A stretch of 47,842 nt of DNA, taken from positions 1-47,842 of IMG/VR virus record IMGVR_UViG_3300029319_008930; one strand, given 5' to 3'. Positions 19,901 to 27,880 of the stretch are shown piece after piece. This DNA is from a virus. Within the stretch, counting starts at the first letter, position 1. Every line of letters begins with the position of its first letter. Under the pieces are notes generated by a model. It was given only the letters and a program-made list of their open reading frames with translations. It searched no databases and was not told the DNA's origin. The position numbers were made by a program, and so were the translations under genes.

Positions 19901-22900
19901 GTTGCTGAATCGCCTGATGATATTCCACTTTCGTGACGCAAAGCTCTTTTGTTCCACCATAAGCAGTTCCTAGAGTTGTCTCCTAAGTTAATTCCGCCTG
20001 AGAAAGTCGCTCTTGAGCTATCTCCTTCACCGCCATTAGCAAAATTTGTCCCATCTCCCCCTGTAGCTGTTTGCATAGTTCTAACGCTACTTGTGTCTGT
20101 GATGGTTACATTTTTTCCAGTGACAGAACCGTTATTTATTAACTCAACAAGCTCTGCTGTTGTGAGATTGACAGCAGTTGAGCCATTATTAGTCCCATCA
20201 TTTGGTGTAATGAATATGTTTATTTGGGTTCGTGGCGTACCAACTGATACAAAACTAACCAATATTGTATTAGTTGGGTTAGCTGCCGCTGCAAGAACAT
20301 TAATCTGTATGTGTTCACCATTTCTTTTTGCAGCAGAAGTAATCGGAAAGGCATTGGTGTTGCTAGTAAAGACAATCGGAGTTGTTACTGCACAGGGCGA
20401 TACCCCCATGCATACCTGTGTTCCAGTTGCTTGTTTTCCAGTTGATGCTTCTGGAATAGGTGCGTGACCGCGATTCCAGCTATATTTTAGTTCATTGACC
20501 CCCCGCATCGCATCTTCTGGGTCTTTGCTTTTAAATTCTAGCGTTGGAAATCTACTTTGGTATTTTCCGCCACGCTCGAATATATGACTTTCTACCACAT
20601 TGGTAACATCTGGAATTTTTGCTGATGCTGGTGTTATTTTTTTCACCATTTCAGATATTGAATTGTCCAGCCATTTGTAGTAATTGAGATATTTTTCTAA
20701 ATCTGGCGTATTTCCTACCATATTGAAAAATAAATTTCTTATTTTTTCTAAACCTTTGTAGTCCTGCCTGTATCTGTTAACAGGATCTCCTATTAAGTTT
20801 TCTAAGGAGCTGGCTTCTTTAGATGCTGCAAAAAACTTAATCATTTCCTCAGAAATTGTCTGATACATGCTCTTTTCCAAAGCAAAAGAAAATGTAACTG
20901 GGAGGGTGTTTTTTGTATATGTGAGATCGTCCGTCGTTGCAACATTGATCATATTAGAATTATTAATATTTTCAGGCAATTGCTGTTTATAAGCAGGAAT
21001 GAAATCTCTTTGAGTCGAATCATTACTGCTTGCTACAAAAAAATCACCTCTACCATCATGATTTTTTTCTAATAAATTTGTAAAATCAGTAGTATTATCC
21101 CATAGTTGAAATTTTTCGTTTTGATTTATTGTATAGCTGCTATCTTTAGCGACAAATTGTCCGCTTCCATCAGACCCTGTAACTGTATCAAATTCCCAAT
21201 TTTGAACGAGAGTTTTTATTCTTGGCACCTCCATGCCTGCTTGCCCCTTAGAGGAAAAAAGATATGCGTTTCTTGTCGGCGTAAATAAGCCATAGCTTTG
21301 TGGATCAATTGCATGAAACTTCAATTCTTCACTGGTAATATCGTCAGCCCAATATCGACATGAGGAAACTAAAGCATCCGATCTTTCTCTCAGAGATCCT
21401 GTAAAATTAGTCCTGTGTGCACCCACATACAGTCTCTTCTTCTGTGTTATAAAATTAAGACCTGCTGCGTTTGCTATTGTTCCCGTTGCTTTGAAACTGT
21501 TCACTACAATGTCAGATGTTGTACACACGCCCTCAAACTCTACATCATAAGATTTTCCAGTTGATCCAGTTATGCCTCCTGATATATTTGGATAACCAAA
21601 TGGCTTAACTCTTACAGCAAAATTCCATTTAGTATCTTGATATTGATCAAGAAAAAGACTACTTGTTAATTCCGGCAATACAGAATTATAACTTTTTAAA
21701 ACAAATTTGACACTCTTCGAAGATGCTCTATCTCTTGCTGTGGTATCTCCGACAGCGTAGACTTGAAAGTTTGCATAGTCATTACTGTCCCATGTCATGA
21801 CTGTTTGTGCATCAGATCCGGGATCAGCTTTTGCTGAATGCATACCAAACAATGATGAGGTTAGGTCTGGAAAATATTTATCATCTGATTTAGGTGAGCC
21901 AAGTGGTGGCTTTCTTGGCAATATGACCTCTGCCTCCACAGTCATGGCTAAGAAGCGGTCAAATCCAGTCGTTGTGTCCGTGCTTCCAGTTATAAATCCA
22001 GTGTTGTTAGCTTCGCTAGTGTTTTTATATGTGTAGACAGATGCATTGTTTCTTGTAATATCATTAAAATCTGCATATGTCTTTCTTATTGATTTGTCAA
22101 CAAAGTTATTTGATAATGTATATTCTGCATTGTCAGCATACATGTTGACCTTATACACCTCTTCATCCACACCAAAGCATCTAATTAAATTTCTTATTGC
22201 CTTGTGAGTACCTTTGGACTTATTGATGTAAGCTAAATTGTTATATATATTTTGATAAATATAATTTTTTATATCATATAGTTTTTTTTCGTATTCCCTT
22301 TCATTATCAGCGTGTGTTAGGGCAGCTATAACATCACTATCTGCAAATATTTCCGGAGCCACAAAGCCCGAATTTGTAAGGAGTTTATAAGCGTAAGGAA
22401 AAGGCTTTACATCGGTGTCCAAGCTGCTGCTGAGATATCTGATGGTTTTTATTTTTTTCATCTCTTCAATTTGTAAGTGAAGAGTGTCAAAATAACTTGC
22501 CATAATTTGCGTTAAGGCTAACACACTATTCCTATCCTTAAGAGCGTCCTCATCTTGTATCCAACTAGGCAGTGTGTTAAATAAGTAAGAGGAGTTCCTA
22601 ACATCCCATGCCTCTCCCTTTCTCATCGCTTCGGTCTTATACGAATCAACCGTTGGGTGCGTTGGATACAATATTGGATCTTTAAATTCTCTTTCAGCTG
22701 CCGAGGCTATTACCATTGCGGAGCCGGTAGATCTGCTAGTTGATGCATAGTTATTATACAAGCCATTAGAAACACGACCAGAGTAATCTAAAATAACTTG
22801 ATCTTTATTTGTGTCGCCGGTTATTCCCTCATTAAATTTAAAATAAAATCCAAGGTCTGTGTTTGATTCGTCCGTATTTGTTCCTGCACCAACTTGAGTA

Positions 22901-24105
22901 AACCAATACCTTTTGATTTGATGTTCTGTCCTTGCAGTTTTCCAGAGCCTGAATTCATCAAGAGATGCGTTCATATTGCCAGCGCCTTCAAAGTTAGATA
23001 ATCCCGCTGTTACACCTGCTGCCTTTACATATTCAGTTGGGTAAGTTCTATATGCACCAATGTTTGCGTTTATTCCACCCGCCGAAGCCCCTGTCACCTC
23101 TAAAACGGAGGAACCTGTAAGCTTGTTGTCGATAAGTGTTCCGTTATAGAAGGTTTTAATATTTAATTGGTTTCCACTATTTTTTACAGTGATTGCGTAA
23201 TGATTGTAAACATCGTTAGTAAATGCCCCGATTGTTGCAAGGGGCAAAAGCGGCACCCTTTCTGCGCCAGTGGTTCCTGACATATATGTAAAGTGTAGGA
23301 TGTGACCGTCAACAAAATTTGTTGTTGATGTCTCGAATCTGTTTTCAATAAGCATACGCCCATAACTGGCGCTTCCGGGCTGCGTTTCATTAGTTCCGTC
23401 GTTATTCCATGCATCAAAAATTGCTTTTGATGTGGTAAGGTTTCCATCAGATCTAAGCCAAAATTCTATAGTATTACCGGAGGCACCATCTATTGTGATA
23501 TTTTTTGCCCTATTTTTTGCTGTGTCATAAAAATTCGCCTTATGCTCTGGCTTCTTAAAATCGGTACCTTTGTCTAGATCCTGATCATATATGGGTAGAG
23601 ACGCTTGGTTTGGTCCACCTTTTACGCTAATATATTGAGGATTTGTAGCTATAGAAAATGTCTCTAAACCTGTGCCCGGATTGTTTGTAATGGCAGCAGA
23701 GCTGCCACCATTTAATGGCGTTACAGATATGAAACCATTTGTTCTTGGATATTCATTTTCAAAAATGTAATTATCAAAATACGATGAAGATAGAGACCAT
23801 TGAATTTTTTCTTTTTTAGATCCATCGTATGGATAAGTTTTGTAAATTCTCTCAAATGTTGTTCTATAATATTCTTTTGCAGAGCCATATTTTGCAAAAT
23901 TTGCAGGGGTTGAAAAATCGACAGATGGGACAACTCTATTTTTATTTTTTATCTCTTCTCTAACATAATCAGCAGATTCAATATCTGCTGCTACCGTGTC
24001 TAAACTTGATGAAGATACAAGTTTTGATACTTTTGTAGTGCCGTTTCCCTTTTTTCCCCTAAAAAGAGAGCTAATTCTACTATTTTTATCGCCATATCTC
24101 GCCAT
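13963..24105 (-). CDS. Giant baseplate/tail structural protein with LamG-like domains (3380 aa)
   Basis: The longest gene here (10.1 kb). Residues about 205-395 form a LamG/concanavalin-like jelly roll: TIEFWLRSDGN at the start, YNHYAITV in the middle and SLDEFRLWKTARTEHQI at the end, the signature of the LamG_3 type. A second, weaker one lies around 720-932, ending YVGAHRTNF and CRYWADDITSEEL. Such domains bind glycans. About residues 1228-1372 form a beta-rich, Thr/Asn/Gly-rich segment resembling an inserted Ig-like or tube-like module. The C-terminal 400 residues look conserved (RWMVFKVKKRAKNNYAG, YSYNWPYDYFSLVEL). It lies two genes after the gp6-like gene, where T4 places gp7, so a wedge scaffold carrying host-binding insertions is one reading (inference). 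A polyprotein is not suggested: no protease motif is visible. Confidence 0.7.
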   Translation of the reverse strand: MARYGDKNSRISSLFRGKKGNGTTKVSKLVSSSSLDTVAADIESADYVREEIKNKNRVVPSVDFSTPANFAKYGSAKEYYRTTFERIYKTYPYDGSKKEKIQWSLSSSYFDNYIFENEYPRTNGFISVTPLNGGSSAAITNNPGTGLETFSIATNPQYISVKGGPNQASLPIYDQDLDKGTDFKKPEHKANFYDTAKNRAKNITIDGASGNTIEFWLRSDGNLTTSKAIFDAWNNDGTNETQPGSASYGRMLIENRFETSTTNFVDGHILHFTYMSGTTGAERVPLLPLATIGAFTNDVYNHYAITVKNSGNQLNIKTFYNGTLIDNKLTGSSVLEVTGASAGGINANIGAYRTYPTEYVKAAGVTAGLSNFEGAGNMNASLDEFRLWKTARTEHQIKRYWFTQVGAGTNTDESNTDLGFYFKFNEGITGDTNKDQVILDYSGRVSNGLYNNYASTSRSTGSAMVIASAAEREFKDPILYPTHPTVDSYKTEAMRKGEAWDVRNSSYLFNTLPSWIQDEDALKDRNSVLALTQIMASYFDTLHLQIEEMKKIKTIRYLSSSLDTDVKPFPYAYKLLTNSGFVAPEIFADSDVIAALTHADNEREYEKKLYDIKNYIYQNIYNNLAYINKSKGTHKAIRNLIRCFGVDEEVYKVNMYADNAEYTLSNNFVDKSIRKTYADFNDITRNNASVYTYKNTSEANNTGFITGSTDTTTGFDRFLAMTVEAEVILPRKPPLGSPKSDDKYFPDLTSSLFGMHSAKADPGSDAQTVMTWDSNDYANFQVYAVGDTTARDRASSKSVKFVLKSYNSVLPELTSSLFLDQYQDTKWNFAVRVKPFGYPNISGGITGSTGKSYDVEFEGVCTTSDIVVNSFKATGTIANAAGLNFITQKKRLYVGAHRTNFTGSLRERSDALVSSCRYWADDITSEELKFHAIDPQSYGLFTPTRNAYLFSSKGQAGMEVPRIKTLVQNWEFDTVTGSDGSGQFVAKDSSYTINQNEKFQLWDNTTDFTNLLEKNHDGRGDFFVASSNDSTQRDFIPAYKQQLPENINNSNMINVATTDDLTYTKNTLPVTFSFALEKSMYQTISEEMIKFFAASKEASSLENLIGDPVNRYRQDYKGLEKIRNLFFNMVGNTPDLEKYLNYYKWLDNSISEMVKKITPASAKIPDVTNVVESHIFERGGKYQSRFPTLEFKSKDPEDAMRGVNELKYSWNRGHAPIPEASTGKQATGTQVCMGVSPCAVTTPIVFTSNTNAFPITSAAKRNGEHIQINVLAAAANPTNTILVSFVSVGTPRTQINIFITPNDGTNNGSTAVNLTTAELVELINNGSVTGKNVTITDTSSVRTMQTATGGDGTNFANGGEGDSSRATFSGGINLGDNSRNCLWWNKRALRHESGISSGDSATDTDRMQIHSASVQLLNRKFDTPVSFEMQIVYKSKKTADLNKRQVVFTQTPPKSGKTLKFNTSEFSTPLSCKDTEGDDPQFKFKPQFKVEGSIFQGKMVSPLTFYSAAAGSQNTDANGYYLTTQHLQDYYVDTKQIPMQGPFTEQHVGGYQYRHIGLNANNSNTRPEGWYTVVSGSTSGSTYYTVRNPIDISTAYPRAGYSRDHIAKSPLNIKNIKNVTSSQLASSHTTVDEFGALVSLGNYSHDYEIVQIPGRSINNNYFARSSGVATSSHSLLSVKGIFDREIPDRRVNKHVFVNRFSAPGGPETMGAGYLDYESETFSVYNALPYRNLTVRQPLRELLTRHSAFGGYDGVNGSPTGSYHQTQRNGAKRLEISGQPEIGSHSGLGLSLATGTVFDNGFIQHMIPQSDMQYAWITASAINTVFGYAPPDNSNASMASTALQFVSRSQAGIWNDSGTRKFGINDYQVPESQYIAQDFVGLNKAFKAVDTIFHQNLIQYESNTDFAPLAAYLPGSDALILNNGLLKSNGPFGYPSWKQVRQADSQLVREMRRNNRLTLVREVNSATQSTDGTFLKEDELLEYKEPPVSSKYKPLRHQLQLWNHQDPSGMGKDGDEIVIRSSYGNNLAYYTMTNMQGINADPTPIDESTQRAPKVESISKITGFNPSYQRQLYDDLKRVYLNNEQDSVAPGTSPIKKATSITYREVVYPKESYTYLSGSRGRLMFTPASGTNKMVGAQGTSIHGGPLGSQVIYWRDNPTARLRPMGYGFNTITGLPLTGGFKNGQTSKYGAWIGAKNSQLIPVAPVGAFELTSYENVVDMSIWPLDANYPMVDIGPTGSGSYVNDAQTVSTASGIGEGEGSIGLPSTYEGKVRNGELSYNNWIYNLYRVPVQGLADSADSTLSASSTVTASISYEYPNFALSGSDPDQAGMSYTLSHLNLIPDWTANVTSSRNPFFDSYDDYSNDIRRIGKDYTIIPEFRISSHMDYYLKEGFSAPNFEFLETVGANAGKGYLTASATVRNPSPAYSKTAINDDFYRIYTNSDFMKHFEILKEDHQKTIQSPESDDTVAYMPSKIKIKCRGIKKLLPYQGFYPALRSVQLGTMFSSSFGPYLTGNYDVDFIGSADTNDAGEHININWQNQALASLLQPFFAPGILFNSIKSGIACDWPVITGSISSKTPPRGVLEAGPHPGSDGLYGYRAAGLCNFDPDWRMPFEALLAPEKFLPVENENFNLEEGDRPSSAIYHIWPNYSGAPLHQSNKAKRFSPTTAVEDKPWFGSTSNAGYNRPTPNFKWTGQNRPDYHLAMNNFLAETVDFFLEGQTTTTFVSGRQSGFKPFASGTTYFMDVVMSKTPDFKMYEGPDSQFFLEMHNSGNSGASVAAVDLTHSVGARGMHYGPYFSSKDNYEPDMSNHSDRLAEQMGDPGPAPYTPPYFYGTSIARIAFRPHALRDMAEGESSDFTLSEIFSSVQFETEFINLGENSRGVFQNLTKVVDLPRGGSTVVQMPSATGSAAYRNQMNLQSSMNLFNRTGKKRVAYTPKQGADGSMSFKPNALFQGEDEGSQNDVWVIESKFECPTMNYAGHDTSGFGDGSGREREATTGPWRTFGTIPENESGIFLSLKESFPQLENATEAEAAGSTGGNDAVTGRTRRRGPANRSLTNSDREIILKTTGSLLQHCNFEPQTRRVGALASSKEISEAIVAIPINTNGSFVPINKVGFAKQRDNMATDGIALKAGDFGGEIKRDIERTSISDMISKMKKYVIPPHLDFLNNKTTYDKLGPFVMYMFEFTHTLSKSDLSLIWQNMMPDISVTAEKAESVVEHSVLTGDKVDFFGVDSSFFSPANESLIPGKNIFNDKLRWMVFKVKKRAKNNYAGISVTNEASKGFDFDELESWTDNDSAKLNPNGKQAVYSYNWPYDYFSLVELAQLEPAITFNPIKLKDAEVISDTATNIANSSPLTDSSASPQGSGDVGPITFNINKGDD

Positions 24106-24107
24106 TA

Positions 24108-25637
24108 TTAGTCTACCCTAAATTTAAAAACCTCTGATTGTTCCGCGTATCTTCCATTTGTATAATATGAAAATTTAAGCCCATATGAATATCCGCTTTC
24201 TAGTATGTCCATATCTAAATCAAAATAATTGCCAGAAATATCATAGGATAATCTTGTATATGACCCTGCCGATCCTGTTTGTTGGGGTGAAGTAGCAGAT
24301 CCAGTTCCATAAGCTATAATCTCGCTATCATCAACAATTCTATATATGCGATAGTAAGCATCTTCGATTATTTGGCTTTCTATATTCGAATTAGCAACGG
24401 TATATATTGTTGGATTCCAATCTTTTTCTCGAACATATAGCCTAAATCTTGCCTTTTCGTCTCTTGAATACGATGGCTTTAAGTTTGTAATTTTAGAAAC
24501 ATACTGTGGGTTGGGATTCGTGTTTGATGCATTAAATAATTTAACATATATTGCAGACCCAGTGTGGTATTGAGTTCCGCTCTTATTCCAAACAGGAAAT
24601 ACTGTAGTTATTGATGAGCTGACAGCAGGATACACTAGGCTGGCAGTGTATATTCCTGTTGATATTTTTCCGCCAACAGCAGCAGTAGAGCCATCAGATG
24701 AAACACCCGCTCCCTCGGGTAGCGGTAGTGCTGTGCCAGTTGGTGCAGAATTGTCGGAGGATCCAGAAAATAAACTAACATCTAATATATTATCTGTCAA
24801 TCCGGGGATATCGGTCAATTGCCCCCTTACATAGTTATACATGTACAAAGTGTTCACATTGTCATCTGATGGAGCCAGTGCGCTACTTAAATAAAAACTA
24901 GCCGCGTTGTCTTTTTCCGATGAATCCCACCTAGCTTCCAAACTCGGCTTTTTGAAAAAGTATTCACTTGATCTAGAGAAAAATTTCTTTGTATAATAAG
25001 TTTGAGACCCAGTTTCATAACTTCCGGACAACTTTACCACAAATCCATTTCTCTCTAAACCAGAGCCGGATCCATGAAGCATTTGTTCAACAACATGTGT
25101 AACATCTATTTCCAGATCTTCAGTGCCATTGTTAAAATATTGACTCGGAGTGTAGTTGGAGTTATCAGATATAAAATCACCACCAGTATTTGTCCAGTTT
25201 GTTCCGAGAGAAGAGACGGTCCAGTTAGACCCTGATAAAACGCCATAAGTTTGATCGGTGTATTCGTCCATATCTAAACCGTCGCCTTCTTGCCAAGAAG
25301 AGGAAATAGGCTCTACAGACATAAAAAACTTCTTGGGAAGCGTAGTGGCATGACGGGCATTGAACATTCTTAAATACCAAGAGACATTTCCGCTGGATGG
25401 GATGTGAGGGGAGCTTGAACTTCGGTCTGTTTCAATCTCGGAAAATGGAAAATTTATTAAAATTCTTGATTTTTCTGACGAGAGACCGCTAGATCCCGAA
25501 GTTTGTCCGACGATATAGAAAGCCTCCAGAACATCAGCGGCTCCCATGTTTGAGCCAGTTGCGCGACCAGTTAAATTTGACCTAAACGCATTTGAAATTG
25601 TGTTATCAGCGCTAGCTGTATATCTATATAATCCCAT
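24108..25637 (-). CDS. Structural protein with DNRLRE/CBM96-like N-terminal half (509 aa)
   Basis: The first 250 residues look like a DNRLRE-type domain. MGLYRYTASADNTISNA opens with the solvent-exposed strand, ILINFPFSEI is a core strand, and SSSWQEGDGLDMDEYTD followed by a Trp-containing loop and LEIDVTHVVEQM matches the weft of that fold. DNRLRE/CBM96 domains are surface or carbohydrate-binding modules. The C-terminal half is strand-rich and ends in SEVFKFRVD. It starts at ATG 25637 sharing a base with the stop of the gp6-like gene, and its stop lies 2 nt before the giant protein's start, so all three are tightly coupled. Likely a baseplate wedge or adsorption protein. The domain match is by eye and should be treated as tentative. 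Confidence 0.6.
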   Translation of the reverse strand: MGLYRYTASADNTISNAFRSNLTGRATGSNMGAADVLEAFYIVGQTSGSSGLSSEKSRILINFPFSEIETDRSSSSPHIPSSGNVSWYLRMFNARHATTLPKKFFMSVEPISSSWQEGDGLDMDEYTDQTYGVLSGSNWTVSSLGTNWTNTGGDFISDNSNYTPSQYFNNGTEDLEIDVTHVVEQMLHGSGSGLERNGFVVKLSGSYETGSQTYYTKKFFSRSSEYFFKKPSLEARWDSSEKDNAASFYLSSALAPSDDNVNTLYMYNYVRGQLTDIPGLTDNILDVSLFSGSSDNSAPTGTALPLPEGAGVSSDGSTAAVGGKISTGIYTASLVYPAVSSSITTVFPVWNKSGTQYHTGSAIYVKLFNASNTNPNPQYVSKITNLKPSYSRDEKARFRLYVREKDWNPTIYTVANSNIESQIIEDAYYRIYRIVDDSEIIAYGTGSATSPQQTGSAGSYTRLSYDISGNYFDLDMDILESGYSYGLKFSYYTNGRYAEQSEVFKFRVD

Positions 25638-27445
25638 TATCTAACAGTTCCTACAATGTCTGAGTCCGGATATTTTACTTCAAAAATAACATCCTCTCTT
25701 CCCAGTATTAGTCTTCCGTCCGGAGATGTATTTCCCTCTACATCATATGAGAACGAAGAGTACAAAGATCCAGACTTTCTCGCTACATTAACAGAAACAA
25801 CATCTAGAACGCCATCAACATTTTTAAGAGTTCTAAATATATCGCTAACTCTGACGGGTTCTGCAACATTGTACTTTGACCTTAATATTTCAAATTTTAT
25901 AGCATCAACGGCGCTTTGTAAAACATCAAATTTATTTTTATGCTCCTCTGCTATAATGTCTATTTCAATGCCTAGATTAACAACTCTAGCATCTAATATG
26001 TCAATTGTGTCATTAATCATCTTATAGTTTGATAAGTGTTCTTTCAAGTTTGTTTTTAAAGTGCTTGTAGATTCTGTCAAGTTGCCATCTGAGTCTTCAG
26101 AAATTATATATAAGTTCAAATTTCTTTTGAAAGAATCCTGATCTTGGACTATGTTGCACCTCTTAACTGCACCAAATTTAGGCGGCATCGCATATATTAC
26201 AGCCTTATAGTCCTCAGCAGTTACAGCTCTGTTTTGAGATGAAAAAGCACCATATGCTCTGTATTTTATTTCTTCATTTGATGGCTCAGAAACGCTTCCT
26301 ATTATTGGTTTTTCATTTTCAAACTCAAGAGAAGATATTACATTATTCACTTTTTGAGACGAAAGAGACCCAATGTTGGCAAAAGTAAAATCTGTATCGC
26401 CGACAGAAGTCAGTGCCCTAGATGCAACATTGTTGGTGTTTACACTATTCTTTCTATATTTTACTGTTAATGTAGTATTCGATGGAGCTACACCCATTTT
26501 GTCTGTTTCTATTAGATTGGTTGGATCAAAGCTTTCATCAACAACATAATCTTTGCCATTTACTTGCATTATAACTTTGTTTGGCTCACTAATTATCTCG
26601 TTTGTAATATTGGTTTCTGATCCATATCCAAATTGCAAATAATACTGATTACTTAGTTGTTCGAAAACAAATCTTCTTGGCACTTTTCTTGGCTTGAGAA
26701 CCATGGGAACTTTATCGCTGTCAGAGTTTTTATTCACTACGGGTACATAAATTGTATCCTGAGTGAGATAATCAACTTCGTAGTATTCATTTCCGTTTAA
26801 ATCAAGCACAGATATTATTTCTGTTATATTTCTGTCAGAAATAAGAACTTTCCTAAACCTTTGAAAGTTTCCGATATCGATGTTTTTTTCTTTTACCTCT
26901 CCAGATATAACTTGACCGTAGGCTTTAATGGCATATCCAGTTGGAACCCCCGTGTTAGTGTCTACTGTTGCGACAACCACTTCGTTGCTAGCTACTGAAA
27001 AGTCCACATCCTCGTTTAAGGTAAAGGATGCTCCCGTGCTGCCAGCGGTAAACACAGCGCCCTTTTTCAATATGGGCGCATAATCAAGATCTGGCTGGAT
27101 TCCGTTTGCAGAGGCAGGCACCACAATATACATTGTGACTATTCCACTTGAAGCAGGAACACCAGCATATCGATATCCCATTTGTCTTGCTAGTTTAATT
27201 ATATTATTTGTTTCTATGCTACTATCAAGAAAAGACTCATTTACATTGTAATCCATGTAAAATGATAGAACATCACCCACATACGCAACTGAGTCGAGCA
27301 TCATGGATCCGAACGAAGCTTCATTAAAGTCTTGATAAACATTAGGGTAATATCTTTTTACATGAGTAATTAAATCATTTCTTATTGATTCGTAATCCCT
27401 GCTAGTGTAATTTATCGGTACTATATCTTTTTTTTCAAATGGCAA
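25637..27445 (-). CDS. Baseplate wedge protein, gp6/baseplate J-like
   Basis: A 602-residue homologue of the T4 gp6/P2 gpJ family, which forms the iris ring of the baseplate. Supporting features are the N-terminal YTSRDYESIRNDLI motif, then FNEASFGSMMLDSVAYVGDV and the helix LARQMGYRYAGVPAS, all typical of baseplate J proteins. NRAVTAEDYKAVIYAMPPKFGAVKRC in the second half is the classic downstream motif. T4 gp6 is about 660 residues, so the length fits. The start is TTG at 27445, supported by AAGGAG 8 nt upstream. It directly follows gp25, as in T4. This is one of the firmest structural assignments in the window. Confidence 0.92.
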   Translation of the reverse strand: MPFEKKDIVPINYTSRDYESIRNDLITHVKRYYPNVYQDFNEASFGSMMLDSVAYVGDVLSFYMDYNVNESFLDSSIETNNIIKLARQMGYRYAGVPASSGIVTMYIVVPASANGIQPDLDYAPILKKGAVFTAGSTGASFTLNEDVDFSVASNEVVVATVDTNTGVPTGYAIKAYGQVISGEVKEKNIDIGNFQRFRKVLISDRNITEIISVLDLNGNEYYEVDYLTQDTIYVPVVNKNSDSDKVPMVLKPRKVPRRFVFEQLSNQYYLQFGYGSETNITNEIISEPNKVIMQVNGKDYVVDESFDPTNLIETDKMGVAPSNTTLTVKYRKNSVNTNNVASRALTSVGDTDFTFANIGSLSSQKVNNVISSLEFENEKPIIGSVSEPSNEEIKYRAYGAFSSQNRAVTAEDYKAVIYAMPPKFGAVKRCNIVQDQDSFKRNLNLYIISEDSDGNLTESTSTLKTNLKEHLSNYKMINDTIDILDARVVNLGIEIDIIAEEHKNKFDVLQSAVDAIKFEILRSKYNVAEPVRVSDIFRTLKNVDGVLDVVSVNVARKSGSLYSSFSYDVEGNTSPDGRLILGREDVIFEVKYPDSDIVGTVR

Positions 27446-27478
27446 CTTTTTAGCTCCTTAAATTTAAATAGTTAGCTG

Positions 27479-27877
27479 TTATTCATTTCTCAAAGGCAAA
27501 CTTATAGTATCCTGAGCGCCTACAGTTTTTATTACATAACTTATTGATATATACATTTTATTGTAATTTGCAGATGTTGGGTCATTGTTCATTTGAAAAC
27601 TTACATCCCTAACTGTAACAAAAGGTAAATATTTTTTGACTTGACCCCTGATATTTCTCTTTATCTGCGTTTCTAAATCAAGAGTCTTTGCGCGAAATAT
27701 ATACTTATATAATCCAACTCCAAATTCAGGGTCCATAATTCTTTCGCCGGGAGCGGTTAGCATTAAACATTTAAAATTCTGTTTGGTCGTTTGCCTCATT
27801 GTTGTAAGCATAGAATATCCATGGCGTTGATCCTTGGACAGCGGGAGCCTTGGGGCTAATGTATTTGTTTTAGACAT
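27479..27877 (-). CDS. Baseplate wedge protein gp25/GPW family
   Basis: A 132-residue member of the gp25/GPW lysozyme-like baseplate family, which joins the sheath and wedge. The hallmark APGERIMDPEFGVGLYKYIF is present at about residues 41-61. The name lysozyme is historical; the role is structural. It lies between the 1685-residue protein and gp6, matching the conserved gp25-gp6 order of contractile-tail phages. AGAGGAA precedes the ATG, overlapping the end of the upstream gene by context. Length is normal for the family. Confidence 0.95.
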   Translation of the reverse strand: MSKTNTLAPRLPLSKDQRHGYSMLTTMRQTTKQNFKCLMLTAPGERIMDPEFGVGLYKYIFRAKTLDLETQIKRNIRGQVKKYLPFVTVRDVSFQMNNDPTSANYNKMYISISYVIKTVGAQDTISLPLRNE

Positions 27878-27880
27878 AAA

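Noticed and set aside
19949-20467. Plus-strand frame of about 170 codons inside the giant structural gene
   Set aside because: Antisense to a continuous 3380-codon gene, with no start context and low-complexity hydrophobic composition typical of shadows. Other plus-strand frames were dropped for the same reason.
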